A program made the position numbers and the translations under genes. Positions 8,236 to 15,910 of a stretch of 34,995 bases of DNA are shown here, piece by piece. Location of the stretch: positions 1-34,995 of the forward strand of contig JAEYKI010000023.1 of NCBI GenBank assembly GCA_023408315.1. Direction: 5' to 3'. Source of the DNA: Bacillota bacterium (lineage in GTDB: Bacteria > Bacillota > Clostridia > Christensenellales > Christensenellaceae). The notes below the pieces were generated by a model. The model searched no databases and had not been told where the DNA came from. It worked only from the letters and a program-made list of their open reading frames with translations. How positions within the stretch are numbered: the stretch's first letter is position 1; the number at the start of each line of letters is the position of its first letter.

Positions 8236-10008
8236 ATGGCTAACATTAATCAAATCACCAAAGAAAAGAAGAAAGAATTCGAGGGCGCAAAGGACCCGAT
8301 CACCTTTGCCGTTATTTATAACCGCCTTCTTACGATCAACCGCGAAATGGGTATCACCATGGTGAATACATCCATTTCACCGATATTCGCGGAGACGCAC
8401 GATTTTTCCTGCGCCATTTGCGACTGGGACTGCCGTATTGTTTCGCAGGTGGACGGTGTGCCTTCCCACACCGCTTCGGCTATGGAATCCGTAAAGGCCA
8501 TCGTCGCGTATTTTGGGGACGATATTCATGAAGGCGACGTGTTTGTGCTGAACGACCCGTATTCCGGTGGCACGCATCTGCAGGACGTGACCATTATGAA
8601 ACCGGTGTTCTTTAATGGGCGCATGCAGTTTATCTCCATTAACCGCGCCCACCACGGAGACGTGGGCGGCATGGAGGCAGGTTCTTACTGCCCCAACGCA
8701 ACAGAGCTGTTTCACGAAGGAATCCGTATCCCGCCCGTGCGTATCTACAAGGACAACAAGCCTCTTAAGGATGTGATCGACATGATCCGCATCAATACCC
8801 GTATGCCGGATGATATCTGGGTGGATATGAAAGCCCAGGTGGCGTCCTGCAATGTGGGCGAGAAGCGTATTCTGGAAATGATGCAGAAATACGGCGAGGA
8901 GAAGACCCGCGAAACCATAGAGGATATCCATTTGTATGCCGAGAGCCGCATGCGGGCGGAGATTACCAAACTGCCGGACGGCGTATATTACGGCCATTCC
9001 TCCCTGGACGGGGACGGATTCAGCGATAAACCCATTGAGATTAAGGTAAAGATCACCATAGAGGGCGACGAGGCAACCGTGGATTTTGACGGCTCCAGCC
9101 CGCAGGTCACAGGCCCCTCCAATTCCCCCAAAGCCAATACCGATACCTGCGTATACGTGGCTTTTTTAACCACTGTGACCACGCCGGATATCCCGCACAA
9201 CGAAGGCGTATACCGGCCCATTACCATTACTGCTCCAGAGGCAAGCGTGGTGAATTCCCAGTTCCCGGCTCCGGTTGCGTACTGCACCCTGGATACCGCC
9301 TGCGCGATTTTGGAAGCGTGCTGGATGGCCCTGGCGGACATTCTGCCAGACCGTGTTCCGGCGGGATGGAACCGCTGGAACGGCCCTGCCATTACCGGCG
9401 TGGATCCGCGCAACAACGGATTTTATGTAATGTTTGGTTTTAACGGCTTTGGCGGCGCGGGCGGCGCCAAAGGCATGGACGGCCGCCATTACATTGGCGA
9501 CGGCATAGACCTTGGCGGCCTGATTGCGCCCAATATTGAGACAAACGAGGTGGATTATCCGCATTTAACGGAATTCAACGAGTTCACAACAGACAGTTGC
9601 GGCGCGGGAGAATACCGCGGGGGTTGCGGCGCAAGATATAGCATTAAATTTTATGAAGGAGCGGAGACCGACATCATCATGTTTGGAGACGGCCGCAAAT
9701 TTGCCCCATACGGCCTGTTTGACGGTAAGGAAGGCTCCCTGAACATGGCGTATTTAAACGAAGGCATGGAAGGCGAAGAGCTGCTGCCCTCCAAGGGCGT
9801 ATCCCATGTGAGCGGCGCGGGCTGCTTTACCAGCTATCCTTCCGGCGGCGGCGGTTGGGGTGATCCCAAAAAACGGGCTGCGGAAAAGGTGGCCATGGAC
9901 GTAAAGAACGGTTATGTTTCTCCAAAAGCGGCATATGAAGTATACGGCGTGGCAGTGAACGAAGATTTTACTGTTGACGAAGCAAAAACCAAAGCGCTTC
10001 GGGGATAG
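8236..10008 (+). CDS. hyuB: ATP-dependent hydantoinase/oxoprolinase subunit B
   Basis: A 590-residue HyuB-type protein, partner of HyuA. Typical motifs are FSCAICDWDCRIVSQ, the conserved NDPYSGGTHLQDVTIMKP (about residues 98-115), NRAHHGDVGGMEAGS, which contributes histidines and acidic residues to the active site, and GPSNSPKANTDT. The length is normal. Its ATG directly follows the TAA of hyuA. HyuA/B pairs consume ATP to open five-membered cyclic imides or lactams. The exact ring (hydantoin, N-methylhydantoin, oxoproline or a purine fragment) cannot be read from the sequence. The carbamoyl-handling genes downstream favour a ureido product. Confidence 0.92.
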   Translation: MANINQITKEKKKEFEGAKDPITFAVIYNRLLTINREMGITMVNTSISPIFAETHDFSCAICDWDCRIVSQVDGVPSHTASAMESVKAIVAYFGDDIHEGDVFVLNDPYSGGTHLQDVTIMKPVFFNGRMQFISINRAHHGDVGGMEAGSYCPNATELFHEGIRIPPVRIYKDNKPLKDVIDMIRINTRMPDDIWVDMKAQVASCNVGEKRILEMMQKYGEEKTRETIEDIHLYAESRMRAEITKLPDGVYYGHSSLDGDGFSDKPIEIKVKITIEGDEATVDFDGSSPQVTGPSNSPKANTDTCVYVAFLTTVTTPDIPHNEGVYRPITITAPEASVVNSQFPAPVAYCTLDTACAILEACWMALADILPDRVPAGWNRWNGPAITGVDPRNNGFYVMFGFNGFGGAGGAKGMDGRHYIGDGIDLGGLIAPNIETNEVDYPHLTEFNEFTTDSCGAGEYRGGCGARYSIKFYEGAETDIIMFGDGRKFAPYGLFDGKEGSLNMAYLNEGMEGEELLPSKGVSHVSGAGCFTSYPSGGGGWGDPKKRAAEKVAMDVKNGYVSPKAAYEVYGVAVNEDFTVDEAKTKALRG

Positions 10009-10029
10009 GGTGCAATAAGGGAGTATATC

Positions 10030-11169
10030 ATGGAAATAAAGAAAGTTTGTATTTTAGGCGCCGGAAACGGCGGATATATGAGCGCGGCTGATATGAATGG
10101 TTATCACGGATATGCGGTGAACATTTTTGAAACCGTACCCGGAAAACTGGACGGACTCAAAAAGGCCGGCCGCATAGAGCTTTGCGATATCGACTCAAAG
10201 CCTGTGGGCGTGGCTGGAGAAGTAAAGGTCTCGGACAGCGCAGCCGAAGCGGTTGCGGGCGCGGATGTGATATTAAACCCGGTTCCGTTTTTTGCCGTAA
10301 AGACATACGCCGAAAAAGCCGCTCCGCATTTGAAAGACGGGCAGGTGGTCATCTGCCTGGGCAAGGGCGGCGCTTCTTTGGTGTGGCGGAAGGCTCTGGA
10401 CGACTGCGGCAACAAAGCGCGGGTTTATTTGGCGGACTGCAACACGCTGCCATATGGCGCGTCTCGCCTCAACGATACCCAGGTACGCCTGGAAGCGCGC
10501 ACCCAAAATCTGATGTTTGCCTGCTTCCCGTCCAAGGATATGGACTACGTTTGGGGCATATTAAATGAGTTGTATCCCAAAAAATTTGGCTACGAACTGC
10601 GCCGGGGAGCGAATGTGATCGATACCCTGCTGGTGGACTACAATGCCATCACGCATACCCCTCCCATGATCTGCAACGCCGCCGTGATAGACAGCGGCGA
10701 CAAGGATTTCCACCTGTTTGGCGTGAAAGAGAACCCTAAACCGGTGGTCAACCTGATTGAAGGCATAGACAGGGAGCGCATGGCCATTGGTGAAAAACTG
10801 GGCATGAAGCAGTATACGCTGGAAGAAGAGATACTGATGGTGAAATGGAACCGCGATGGAGCGGAAACGGTGCTTCCAATTTACGAAGCGATCCATACTC
10901 CTTTTCTGGAAGTGTGCGAAGGCCCCTTTACCCTGAATACACGCCACCTCACCGAGGACATCCCGTACGGCCTGGTGACCTATTCCTCTTTGGGCAAGTT
11001 GCTGGGCGTACCCACCCCTGTATGCGACGCAGTGATCACCATTGCGGAACGCCTGCTGGACCGTGATTTTCACACAAAAGACTGCCGCACAATCCGGGAA
11101 CTTGGACTAAAGGAAGACTGGACTGTGGAGCAAATTAAACAATACCTGTATGAAGGTAAGGTAAATTAA
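10030..11169 (+). CDS. NAD(P)-dependent opine dehydrogenase-family protein
   Basis: A 379-residue protein with an N-terminal Rossmann fold (VCILGAGNGGYMSAADMNG, about 6-24) and the C-terminal helical domain of the octopine/nopaline dehydrogenase family. ITHTPPMICNAA contains the catalytic-type His of this family. Opine dehydrogenases reversibly oxidise N-(carboxyalkyl) amino acids to a free amino acid and a 2-oxo acid. Here a catabolic role is likely, releasing an amine from a secondary amine intermediate produced by the hydantoinase steps, but that is inference. The ribosome site AAGGGAG is well placed. The gene is 21 bases after hyuB and 43 before the carbamoyltransferase gene, consistent with one operon. 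Confidence 0.82.
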   Translation: MEIKKVCILGAGNGGYMSAADMNGYHGYAVNIFETVPGKLDGLKKAGRIELCDIDSKPVGVAGEVKVSDSAAEAVAGADVILNPVPFFAVKTYAEKAAPHLKDGQVVICLGKGGASLVWRKALDDCGNKARVYLADCNTLPYGASRLNDTQVRLEARTQNLMFACFPSKDMDYVWGILNELYPKKFGYELRRGANVIDTLLVDYNAITHTPPMICNAAVIDSGDKDFHLFGVKENPKPVVNLIEGIDRERMAIGEKLGMKQYTLEEEILMVKWNRDGAETVLPIYEAIHTPFLEVCEGPFTLNTRHLTEDIPYGLVTYSSLGKLLGVPTPVCDAVITIAERLLDRDFHTKDCRTIRELGLKEDWTVEQIKQYLYEGKVN

Positions 11170-11212
11170 GTGAATCAAGATTATAAGGCAATATATTTTA
11201 GGAGGTAAGACC

Positions 11213-12205
11213 ATGAGACCGTTTAAAGGCAGAAGCATTTTAGGTATCAACGAACTCACTACCGACGAAATCGAATTCATACTTGGCGTATCCCACGACT
11301 TCAAACGCAAGTGGCGCAGCGGCGAGTTGCATGAATATCTGCGCGGAAAAAGCCTGGCAGGCGTATTCAACACACAGTCCACCCGTACAAGCTGCTCTTT
11401 CGAGACTGCAATGACCGCCCTGGGCGGGCACATGCTGTGGCTGGACAAGCACCGCATCTGGTCCGGAGAGGCAGGTGCGGAGAACTGGCACGACACCGTT
11501 AAAACGCTGACCCGCTACGTTCACGGCATCGCACACCGTCCTGTTACCCGTGAAATGCTGGAAGAAACGGCCTCCTTGGCTACCGTGCCTGTCATCAACG
11601 CATCCTGCCCGGTGGAGCATCCCACCCAGGCGTTTGCAGACATCATGACCATGCAGGAATACGGCGGCGGCAGCGTAAAAGGCGCAAAAGTGGCATTCTG
11701 CTGGGGTTACGGCGAACTGAACCCGCCCGCAGGCCTGACCAATTCCACCCTGGCCATGGCAACCCGCCTTGGGTTTGACGTTACCATCGCCTGCCCGGAA
11801 GGCATGGATCCCGATCCTCGCTATGTCAAGGAAGCTATGGACAACCAGGCGGATGTTGGCAACAAGATTGAGATTGTGCATTCTTACGAGGAAGCTACCA
11901 AGGACGCCGACTTCATCAACATTTACGGTTGGGTTTCGCCGGAAATATTCGCCGAAGGCCCGGCCACCGGCTATCGCGGAAACCCTGAGTTTGCGGCTTA
12001 CAAACACACCCTGAAACACTGGATTGTAGATGAAAAAGTTGTGAGTTCCGCTCCCAAACGCGTTAAGGTGATGCACTGCCTGCCCGCAGCCCGCGGCGAG
12101 GAAGTTACAGACGGCGTGCTGGACGGGGCGAATTCCATTATATTTGACGAAGCGGAAAACCGCATGCACACCATCAAAGCACTGCTGGCTTTGCTGATGG
12201 CATAA
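11213..12205 (+). CDS. Aspartate/ornithine carbamoyltransferase-superfamily enzyme, unknown acceptor
   Basis: A 330-residue transcarbamylase with the carbamoyl-phosphate motifs STRT (56-59), HPTQ (136-139) and HCLP (288-291, MHCLPAARGEEVTD). The amino-acid-side motif of ornithine carbamoyltransferases (DxWxSMG) reads YGWVSPEIFAEG (239-249 region), so ornithine is not the expected acceptor. The segment TRLGFDVTIACPEG resembles the YgeW/unknown-transcarbamylase branch found in purine-catabolic clusters. Paired with carbamate kinase, it probably works in the catabolic direction: a carbamoyl compound plus phosphate gives carbamoyl phosphate and an amine. A strong AGGAGG ribosome site precedes the start. 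An acceptor derived from the ring opened by HyuAB is the natural guess. Confidence 0.88.
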   Translation: MRPFKGRSILGINELTTDEIEFILGVSHDFKRKWRSGELHEYLRGKSLAGVFNTQSTRTSCSFETAMTALGGHMLWLDKHRIWSGEAGAENWHDTVKTLTRYVHGIAHRPVTREMLEETASLATVPVINASCPVEHPTQAFADIMTMQEYGGGSVKGAKVAFCWGYGELNPPAGLTNSTLAMATRLGFDVTIACPEGMDPDPRYVKEAMDNQADVGNKIEIVHSYEEATKDADFINIYGWVSPEIFAEGPATGYRGNPEFAAYKHTLKHWIVDEKVVSSAPKRVKVMHCLPAARGEEVTDGVLDGANSIIFDEAENRMHTIKALLALLMA

Positions 12206-12271
12206 AAATCAGGAGAAACAGATCATAAACGGATATATTCTCGGCTTATAATAAAAGCCTGACCATATTGC

Positions 12272-12345
12272 TTTTACTGCGGTTTGGGAGGGCGGCCGGC
12301 CCTCCCGGGGTCATGCAACTGACCCCTTATATTTCTTTATCCTTT
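12272..12345 (+). terminator. Tandem GC-rich hairpins between the carbamoyltransferase and carbamate kinase genes
   Basis: GGGAGGGC/GCCCTCCC (eight pairs, five-base loop) is followed directly by GGGGTC/GACCCC (six pairs) and a T-rich stretch including CTTTTT. This could terminate or attenuate transcription, or protect the upstream mRNA. The rest of the 215-base gap shows no convincing coding sequence. Confidence 0.65.
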
Positions 12346-12420
12346 TTATAGGCTGGGATAGCGGCGGCCATCGCCGGGATAAAGAACAACCCAATTAAAA
12401 CCGTGTCTGGAGAAGATAGT

Positions 12421-13368
12421 ATGAGTAAAGGACGTATTGTGGTGGCTTTAGGCGGCAACGCCCTGCAGGAAGCAAACGGCCCGGCAACGGCAGAGAGCCA
12501 GCTTGAGGTAGTAAAGAAAACCTGCGGATATATAGCCGAGATGGAAAAGGCTGATTATGAAACAGTGATTGTACACGGCAACGGCCCACAGGTGGGACGT
12601 ATTTTATTGGCCAGCGAAGCGGCCAGGGATGTAACGCCTGCAATGCCCTTTGATGTTTGTGGCGCAATGAGCCAGGGGTACATTGGCTACCATATCCAGC
12701 AGGGGATGAAGGAAGCGCTGCGCAAGCTGGATAAAGAATATATTCCGGTTGTTACCTTGGTTACGCAAATGGTGGTTTCCGCAGACGACCCCGGCTTTAA
12801 AAAACCCACCAAGCCCATCGGACCCTTCTATACCTCTGAGGAAGCGGAGAGGCTGATGGAGGAAAAAGGCTGGATTATGACGGAAGACGCGGGACGCGGC
12901 TGGCGGCGGCTGATTGCGTCCCCCATACCGACCGAGATTGTTGAGCTCAGCAGCATCAGGCAGTTGTGGGACACCACGGTGATTATTACCTGCGGCGGCG
13001 GAGGCATTCCCGTTATCCGGCGCGCAGACGGAAGCCTGGAGGGTGTGGCCGCAGTGATAGACAAGGATTTTGCCGCCGAGCTGCTGGCCGAAAGCATTGG
13101 CGCCGATGTGCTTCTGATATTGACCGAGGTGGAGAAGGTGGCTGTGAATTTCCGCAAGCCGGACCAGATGGAACTGGACCGGCTGACTGTTGCCCAGGCG
13201 GAAAAGCTGATTGGAGAAGGCCATTTTGCCCCCGGTTCCATGCTGCCCAAGGTGCAGGCTGCGGTAAAGTTTGCCAAAGCGAACCCCGGTCGCCGCGCCA
13301 TCATCAGCTCGCTGTACAAGGCGGTGGACGCGCTGGAGGGCAGGACGGGCACATGCATTACGGTTTAA
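12421..13368 (+). CDS. arcC: Carbamate kinase
   Basis: A 315-residue amino-acid-kinase-family protein. It converts carbamoyl phosphate plus ADP to ATP and carbamate (then CO2 and ammonia). Signatures are VVALGGNALQ near the N-terminus, VIVHGNGPQVGR, VVTLVTQMVVSADDPGFKKPTKPIGPFY (ArcC-type, split here only by description), RRLIASP and CGGGGIPV, which carries the phosphate loop. ATG at 12421 with GGAGAAG upstream gives the canonical start next to GGNAL; an in-frame GTG at 12403 is less likely. Its place after the carbamoyltransferase implies substrate-level ATP formation from the carbamoyl group released in this pathway, as in purine and arginine fermentation (YqeA/ArcC). Confidence 0.94.
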   Translation: MSKGRIVVALGGNALQEANGPATAESQLEVVKKTCGYIAEMEKADYETVIVHGNGPQVGRILLASEAARDVTPAMPFDVCGAMSQGYIGYHIQQGMKEALRKLDKEYIPVVTLVTQMVVSADDPGFKKPTKPIGPFYTSEEAERLMEEKGWIMTEDAGRGWRRLIASPIPTEIVELSSIRQLWDTTVIITCGGGGIPVIRRADGSLEGVAAVIDKDFAAELLAESIGADVLLILTEVEKVAVNFRKPDQMELDRLTVAQAEKLIGEGHFAPGSMLPKVQAAVKFAKANPGRRAIISSLYKAVDALEGRTGTCITV

Positions 13369-13375
13369 AACACAT

Positions 13376-13396
13376 AAACGCCGCATTGGGCGTTTT
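13376..13396 (+). terminator. Short hairpin after carbamate kinase
   Basis: AAACGCC (13376-13382) pairs with GGCGTTT (13389-13395) around GCATTG, with only a short T run. A second small repeat AAGGCC-TT-GGCCTT follows. Termination is probably partial. Confidence 0.45.
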
Positions 13397-13466
13397 GACT
13401 GTTGGAGAAGGCCTTGGCCTTTGATAAGAATAGATTTTGCAGCAACAACTGCAGGGAGGAATGAAT

Positions 13467-14456
13467 GTGAGCAATATGGAAAACAAAACAGCGCTTGTAA
13501 TGGTTCCGTGCAGGGAAGCCGACAAGGATAAGTTGATGGCGGCAGCGCCTGGATTCCGGTATATTTTTAATGAAGAACCAACCAATTACGATCTTGGGCA
13601 GGCGCATATCATTGTTGGCGAGCCGACATACGATATGATGAAAGCGGCCAGCAGGCTGGAATGGCTGCAAATCACGTGGGCTGGTGTGGATTATTACACA
13701 AAAGGTTACGATTTTCCCCGGAATGTGCTTTTCACCAACGCGACAGGCGCGTTTGGGCAGTCTATTTCCGAATATGTGCTCGCGATGATACTCTCCATAT
13801 ACAAAAAAATGCACCTGTACCGCGACCAGCAAAGCAGGGAGATATGGGAAGACTGCGGCCAGGAATTTTCTCCTGTGGGCAAAAACGTTCTGATCACGGG
13901 CGTGGGGAACGTTGGCGGGTCTGTGGCCGTGCTGTTGAAAAAGTTTGATTGCTATACAATGGGCATTTCTATGTTTGCGGGCAACACGCCGGAATACCTG
14001 GATGAGCTGCACGCCATGGACGCGCTGGATTTGCTGATTCCGCGGGCGGACATTATTATAAACTGCCTGCCCAGCACAGAAAAAACGAAAGGGTTGTTCA
14101 GCCAGGAGCGTATTGGAATGATGAAGCCGGGCGCGCTGTTTGTGAATGTATCGCGCGGAGACCTGGTGGATACCATGGCCTTGGTTGAGGCTCTTAACAG
14201 CGGCAAACTGATGGGCGCGGCACTGGACGTGACCGATCCCGAACCCTTACCGGAGGGGCATCCGCTATGGCACTGCGCAAACGCGATTATAACGCCGCAT
14301 ATAACCGGCGTGTGTTTTGGGCATCTGGAGGAAACGCAGAACAGAATTATGGATATTTGCGCGCAAAACTTAGGCAGATATGCAAACGGGCGGGAACTTA
14401 TAAACGAGGTTGACCTGAAAGCGGGTTACAAGAAAGAGGAGCCGCAGAAGAACTGA
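13467..14456 (+). CDS. D-isomer-specific 2-hydroxyacid dehydrogenase-family protein
   Basis: A protein of about 329 residues of the D-2-hydroxyacid dehydrogenase family (NAD-dependent reduction of 2-oxo acids, glyoxylate or hydroxypyruvate). The Rossmann loop is atypical: VLITGVGNVGGSVAVLLKKF. Further motifs are NCLPSTEKTKGLFSQERIGMMKPGALFVNVSRGDLVDTMALVEALNSGKL (the family signature region) and DVTDPEPLPEGHPLW followed by ITPHITG, which holds the catalytic His. GTG at 13467 is preferred because AGGGAGGA ends seven bases upstream; the ATG at 13461 is too close. A role on glyoxylate, hydroxypyruvate or tartronate-like products would link the ring-degradation block to the glycerate kinase, but this is inference. 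Confidence 0.82.
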   Translation: MSNMENKTALVMVPCREADKDKLMAAAPGFRYIFNEEPTNYDLGQAHIIVGEPTYDMMKAASRLEWLQITWAGVDYYTKGYDFPRNVLFTNATGAFGQSISEYVLAMILSIYKKMHLYRDQQSREIWEDCGQEFSPVGKNVLITGVGNVGGSVAVLLKKFDCYTMGISMFAGNTPEYLDELHAMDALDLLIPRADIIINCLPSTEKTKGLFSQERIGMMKPGALFVNVSRGDLVDTMALVEALNSGKLMGAALDVTDPEPLPEGHPLWHCANAIITPHITGVCFGHLEETQNRIMDICAQNLGRYANGRELINEVDLKAGYKKEEPQKN

Positions 14457-14498
14457 CGCGCCGGTTTTGCCCATGCTTTGGATGATATGGTACATTGT

Positions 14499-14512
14499 GT
14501 AGTAAATTCAAC
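14499..14512. promoter_or_regulatory. Third copy of the GTAGTAAAT motif upstream of the preA operon
   Basis: GTAGTAAATTCAAC matches 12 of 14 bases of the reverse complement of the 4726-4739 palindrome. It lies just upstream of the -35 of the preA promoter. This suggests that the same regulator controls both heterocycle blocks. Confidence 0.5.
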
Positions 14513-14526
14513 AATAATTTGTTGAA
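14507..14526. promoter_or_regulatory. Palindrome TTCAACA-N6-TGTTGAA
   Basis: A perfect seven-base inverted repeat overlaps the -35 element of the preA promoter, a placement typical of a repressor or activator site. It does not resemble the 4726 palindrome, so a different regulator is possible. Confidence 0.65.
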
Positions 14527-14550
14527 CTTTATTTGGCGCAATACTATAAT
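14522..14550 (+). promoter_or_regulatory. Sigma-70-type promoter of the preA-xdh operon
   Basis: TTGAAC (14522-14527), a 17-base spacer and a perfect TATAAT (14545-14550) lie about 165 bases before preA. Confidence 0.8.
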
Positions 14551-14556
14551 TAAATT

Positions 14557-14716
14557 AGAAAATCAATGAAAAACGCAAAGGCGCAAAGCGAACCGTTATG
14601 TGAACCATTTACGGCTGCTTAAACAGTTCAGCAAAATGTGAACGGTTTGCCCAAAACTGCGGCAGCTTTATGCAGCGCAAAACTTTACGTTTTTTCATTT
14701 TACGGAGGAAGATACT
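14557..14716 (+). promoter_or_regulatory. Structured 5' leader of the preA operon (riboswitch-like, class unknown)
   Basis: The leader has a long closing helix: 14565-14580 is complementary to 14683-14699, about 15 pairs with one mismatch and one bulge. Inside are AACCGTT/AACGGTT (14591-14597 with 14641-14647) and GCTG/CAGC (14614-14617 with 14629-14632). The ribosome site GGAGGAA begins a few bases after the closing helix. I do not recognise a known riboswitch consensus. Confidence 0.5.
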
Positions 14717-15892
14717 ATGGATTTAAGCGTAAACCTTGGCGGCGTTAAGCTTCGCTCTCCATTGATTACTGCTTCGGGCATTGACGGGATGGATGGAACC
14801 CGCATCAATACTGTGTGCGGAAACCATTTGGGCGCCATGACGACCAAGACCATTGTCGCAAATATGCAGCGCGATGTGGTGCCCAACATGAAGCTGGTAG
14901 GCGGGGGGTCTTTGATTAATTGCGTGTTTGGAACAAACCTTACCGCGGAAAAATGGTTCTGGGAGGAATTGCCCGTTGCGCTCAAAGCGGGCGTTCCCAT
15001 TATTGCGAATCTGGCGGGTACGCATCCGGCGGAAACCGTGGACCTGGCAAAAAGCTGCGAGGATGCGGGAGCTGCCTTTATAGAACTGCCCACCGCATGC
15101 CCGCATATGGCGGGTGTGCTGGAGGCCATGTATCCCGGCCTTAAAATGCCGCTGCCAGAGGTGCATGATCCCACCGATTACGCAAAAACGGTGGAGGCGG
15201 TAAAAAAAGCCGTCGGCATTCCCGTTATTTGCAAATTCAGCGCCATTTACCATTACAATGTAAAAACATGGGCCAAGGCGGCTGCCGAAGCGGGCGCGGA
15301 CGCTATTTCTTCCGCAGACAGCATAGGACCCGCTATGGATATTGATATAGAAACAGGCGAGCCTTCTTTGGGTGGACCCCGCGGATACGGCGGCCTGACA
15401 GGCCCGGCCATCAAGCCGCTTATACTAAAGATGGTGGTGGAGATTGCAGAAACGGTGGACATACCCATTATTGCCATTGGAGGCATTCTCTCGGGTGCGG
15501 ACGCAGTGCAGTATATTATGGCGGGAGCCAGCGCTGTTTCGGCGGCCACATGCGGAACCATTCAAGGCATTTCTTCCTACCAGCGGGTTTATAATGAAAT
15601 TATAGATTTTATGGACAGGAAGGGCTACAATAGCCTGGATGATTTTCGTGGGCTTACACTGCAGCGCATTCGCGAGCGGGAAGAAAATAAAAAGCACATT
15701 ATTTTTGATGCCATACTGCCAACCTGCAACGACAGATGCACTGGATGCAGCCGGTGCGTAAAATCCTGCCCCTACGGCGCTATTGTTATGGAGGGGAAGA
15801 GGGCGTTGTTTATTAAAGACAATTGCCACGGCTGCGGCCTGTGCGTAACGGCCTGCCCGGCAAAAGCAATTGAGCAGAACTATTATGAATAA
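14717..15892 (+). CDS. PreA-like dihydropyrimidine dehydrogenase/dihydroorotate dehydrogenase-family protein
   Basis: A 391-residue protein with an FMN barrel (about 1-300) and a C-terminal double ferredoxin domain. The barrel shows ITASGIDG near the start, KFSAIYHYNVKTWA, and GGLTGPAIKP (225-234), the family FMN/substrate motif. Cysteines of the two [4Fe-4S] clusters lie at 341/344/347/351 (CTGCSRCVKSC) and 370/373/376/380. PreA proteins reduce or oxidise the 5,6-bond of pyrimidines, usually with a PreT flavoprotein. No preT is visible here. The active-site loop also differs: true DPD/PreA proteins have an LNxSCPH segment followed by a Cys-containing loop, while here it reads LPTACPHMAG (124-133) with a shortened continuation. 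The substrate or electron partner may therefore differ. It is the first gene of the operon with the amidohydrolase and molybdenum hydroxylase. Confidence 0.88.
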   Translation: MDLSVNLGGVKLRSPLITASGIDGMDGTRINTVCGNHLGAMTTKTIVANMQRDVVPNMKLVGGGSLINCVFGTNLTAEKWFWEELPVALKAGVPIIANLAGTHPAETVDLAKSCEDAGAAFIELPTACPHMAGVLEAMYPGLKMPLPEVHDPTDYAKTVEAVKKAVGIPVICKFSAIYHYNVKTWAKAAAEAGADAISSADSIGPAMDIDIETGEPSLGGPRGYGGLTGPAIKPLILKMVVEIAETVDIPIIAIGGILSGADAVQYIMAGASAVSAATCGTIQGISSYQRVYNEIIDFMDRKGYNSLDDFRGLTLQRIREREENKKHIIFDAILPTCNDRCTGCSRCVKSCPYGAIVMEGKRALFIKDNCHGCGLCVTACPAKAIEQNYYE

Positions 15893-15910
15893 GCCAAACG
15901 GAGGTGCTGT

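Noticed and set aside
12506..12515. GTAGTAAAG inside carbamate kinase as another operator copy
   Set aside because: It matches only the left part of the motif and lies inside a coding region.
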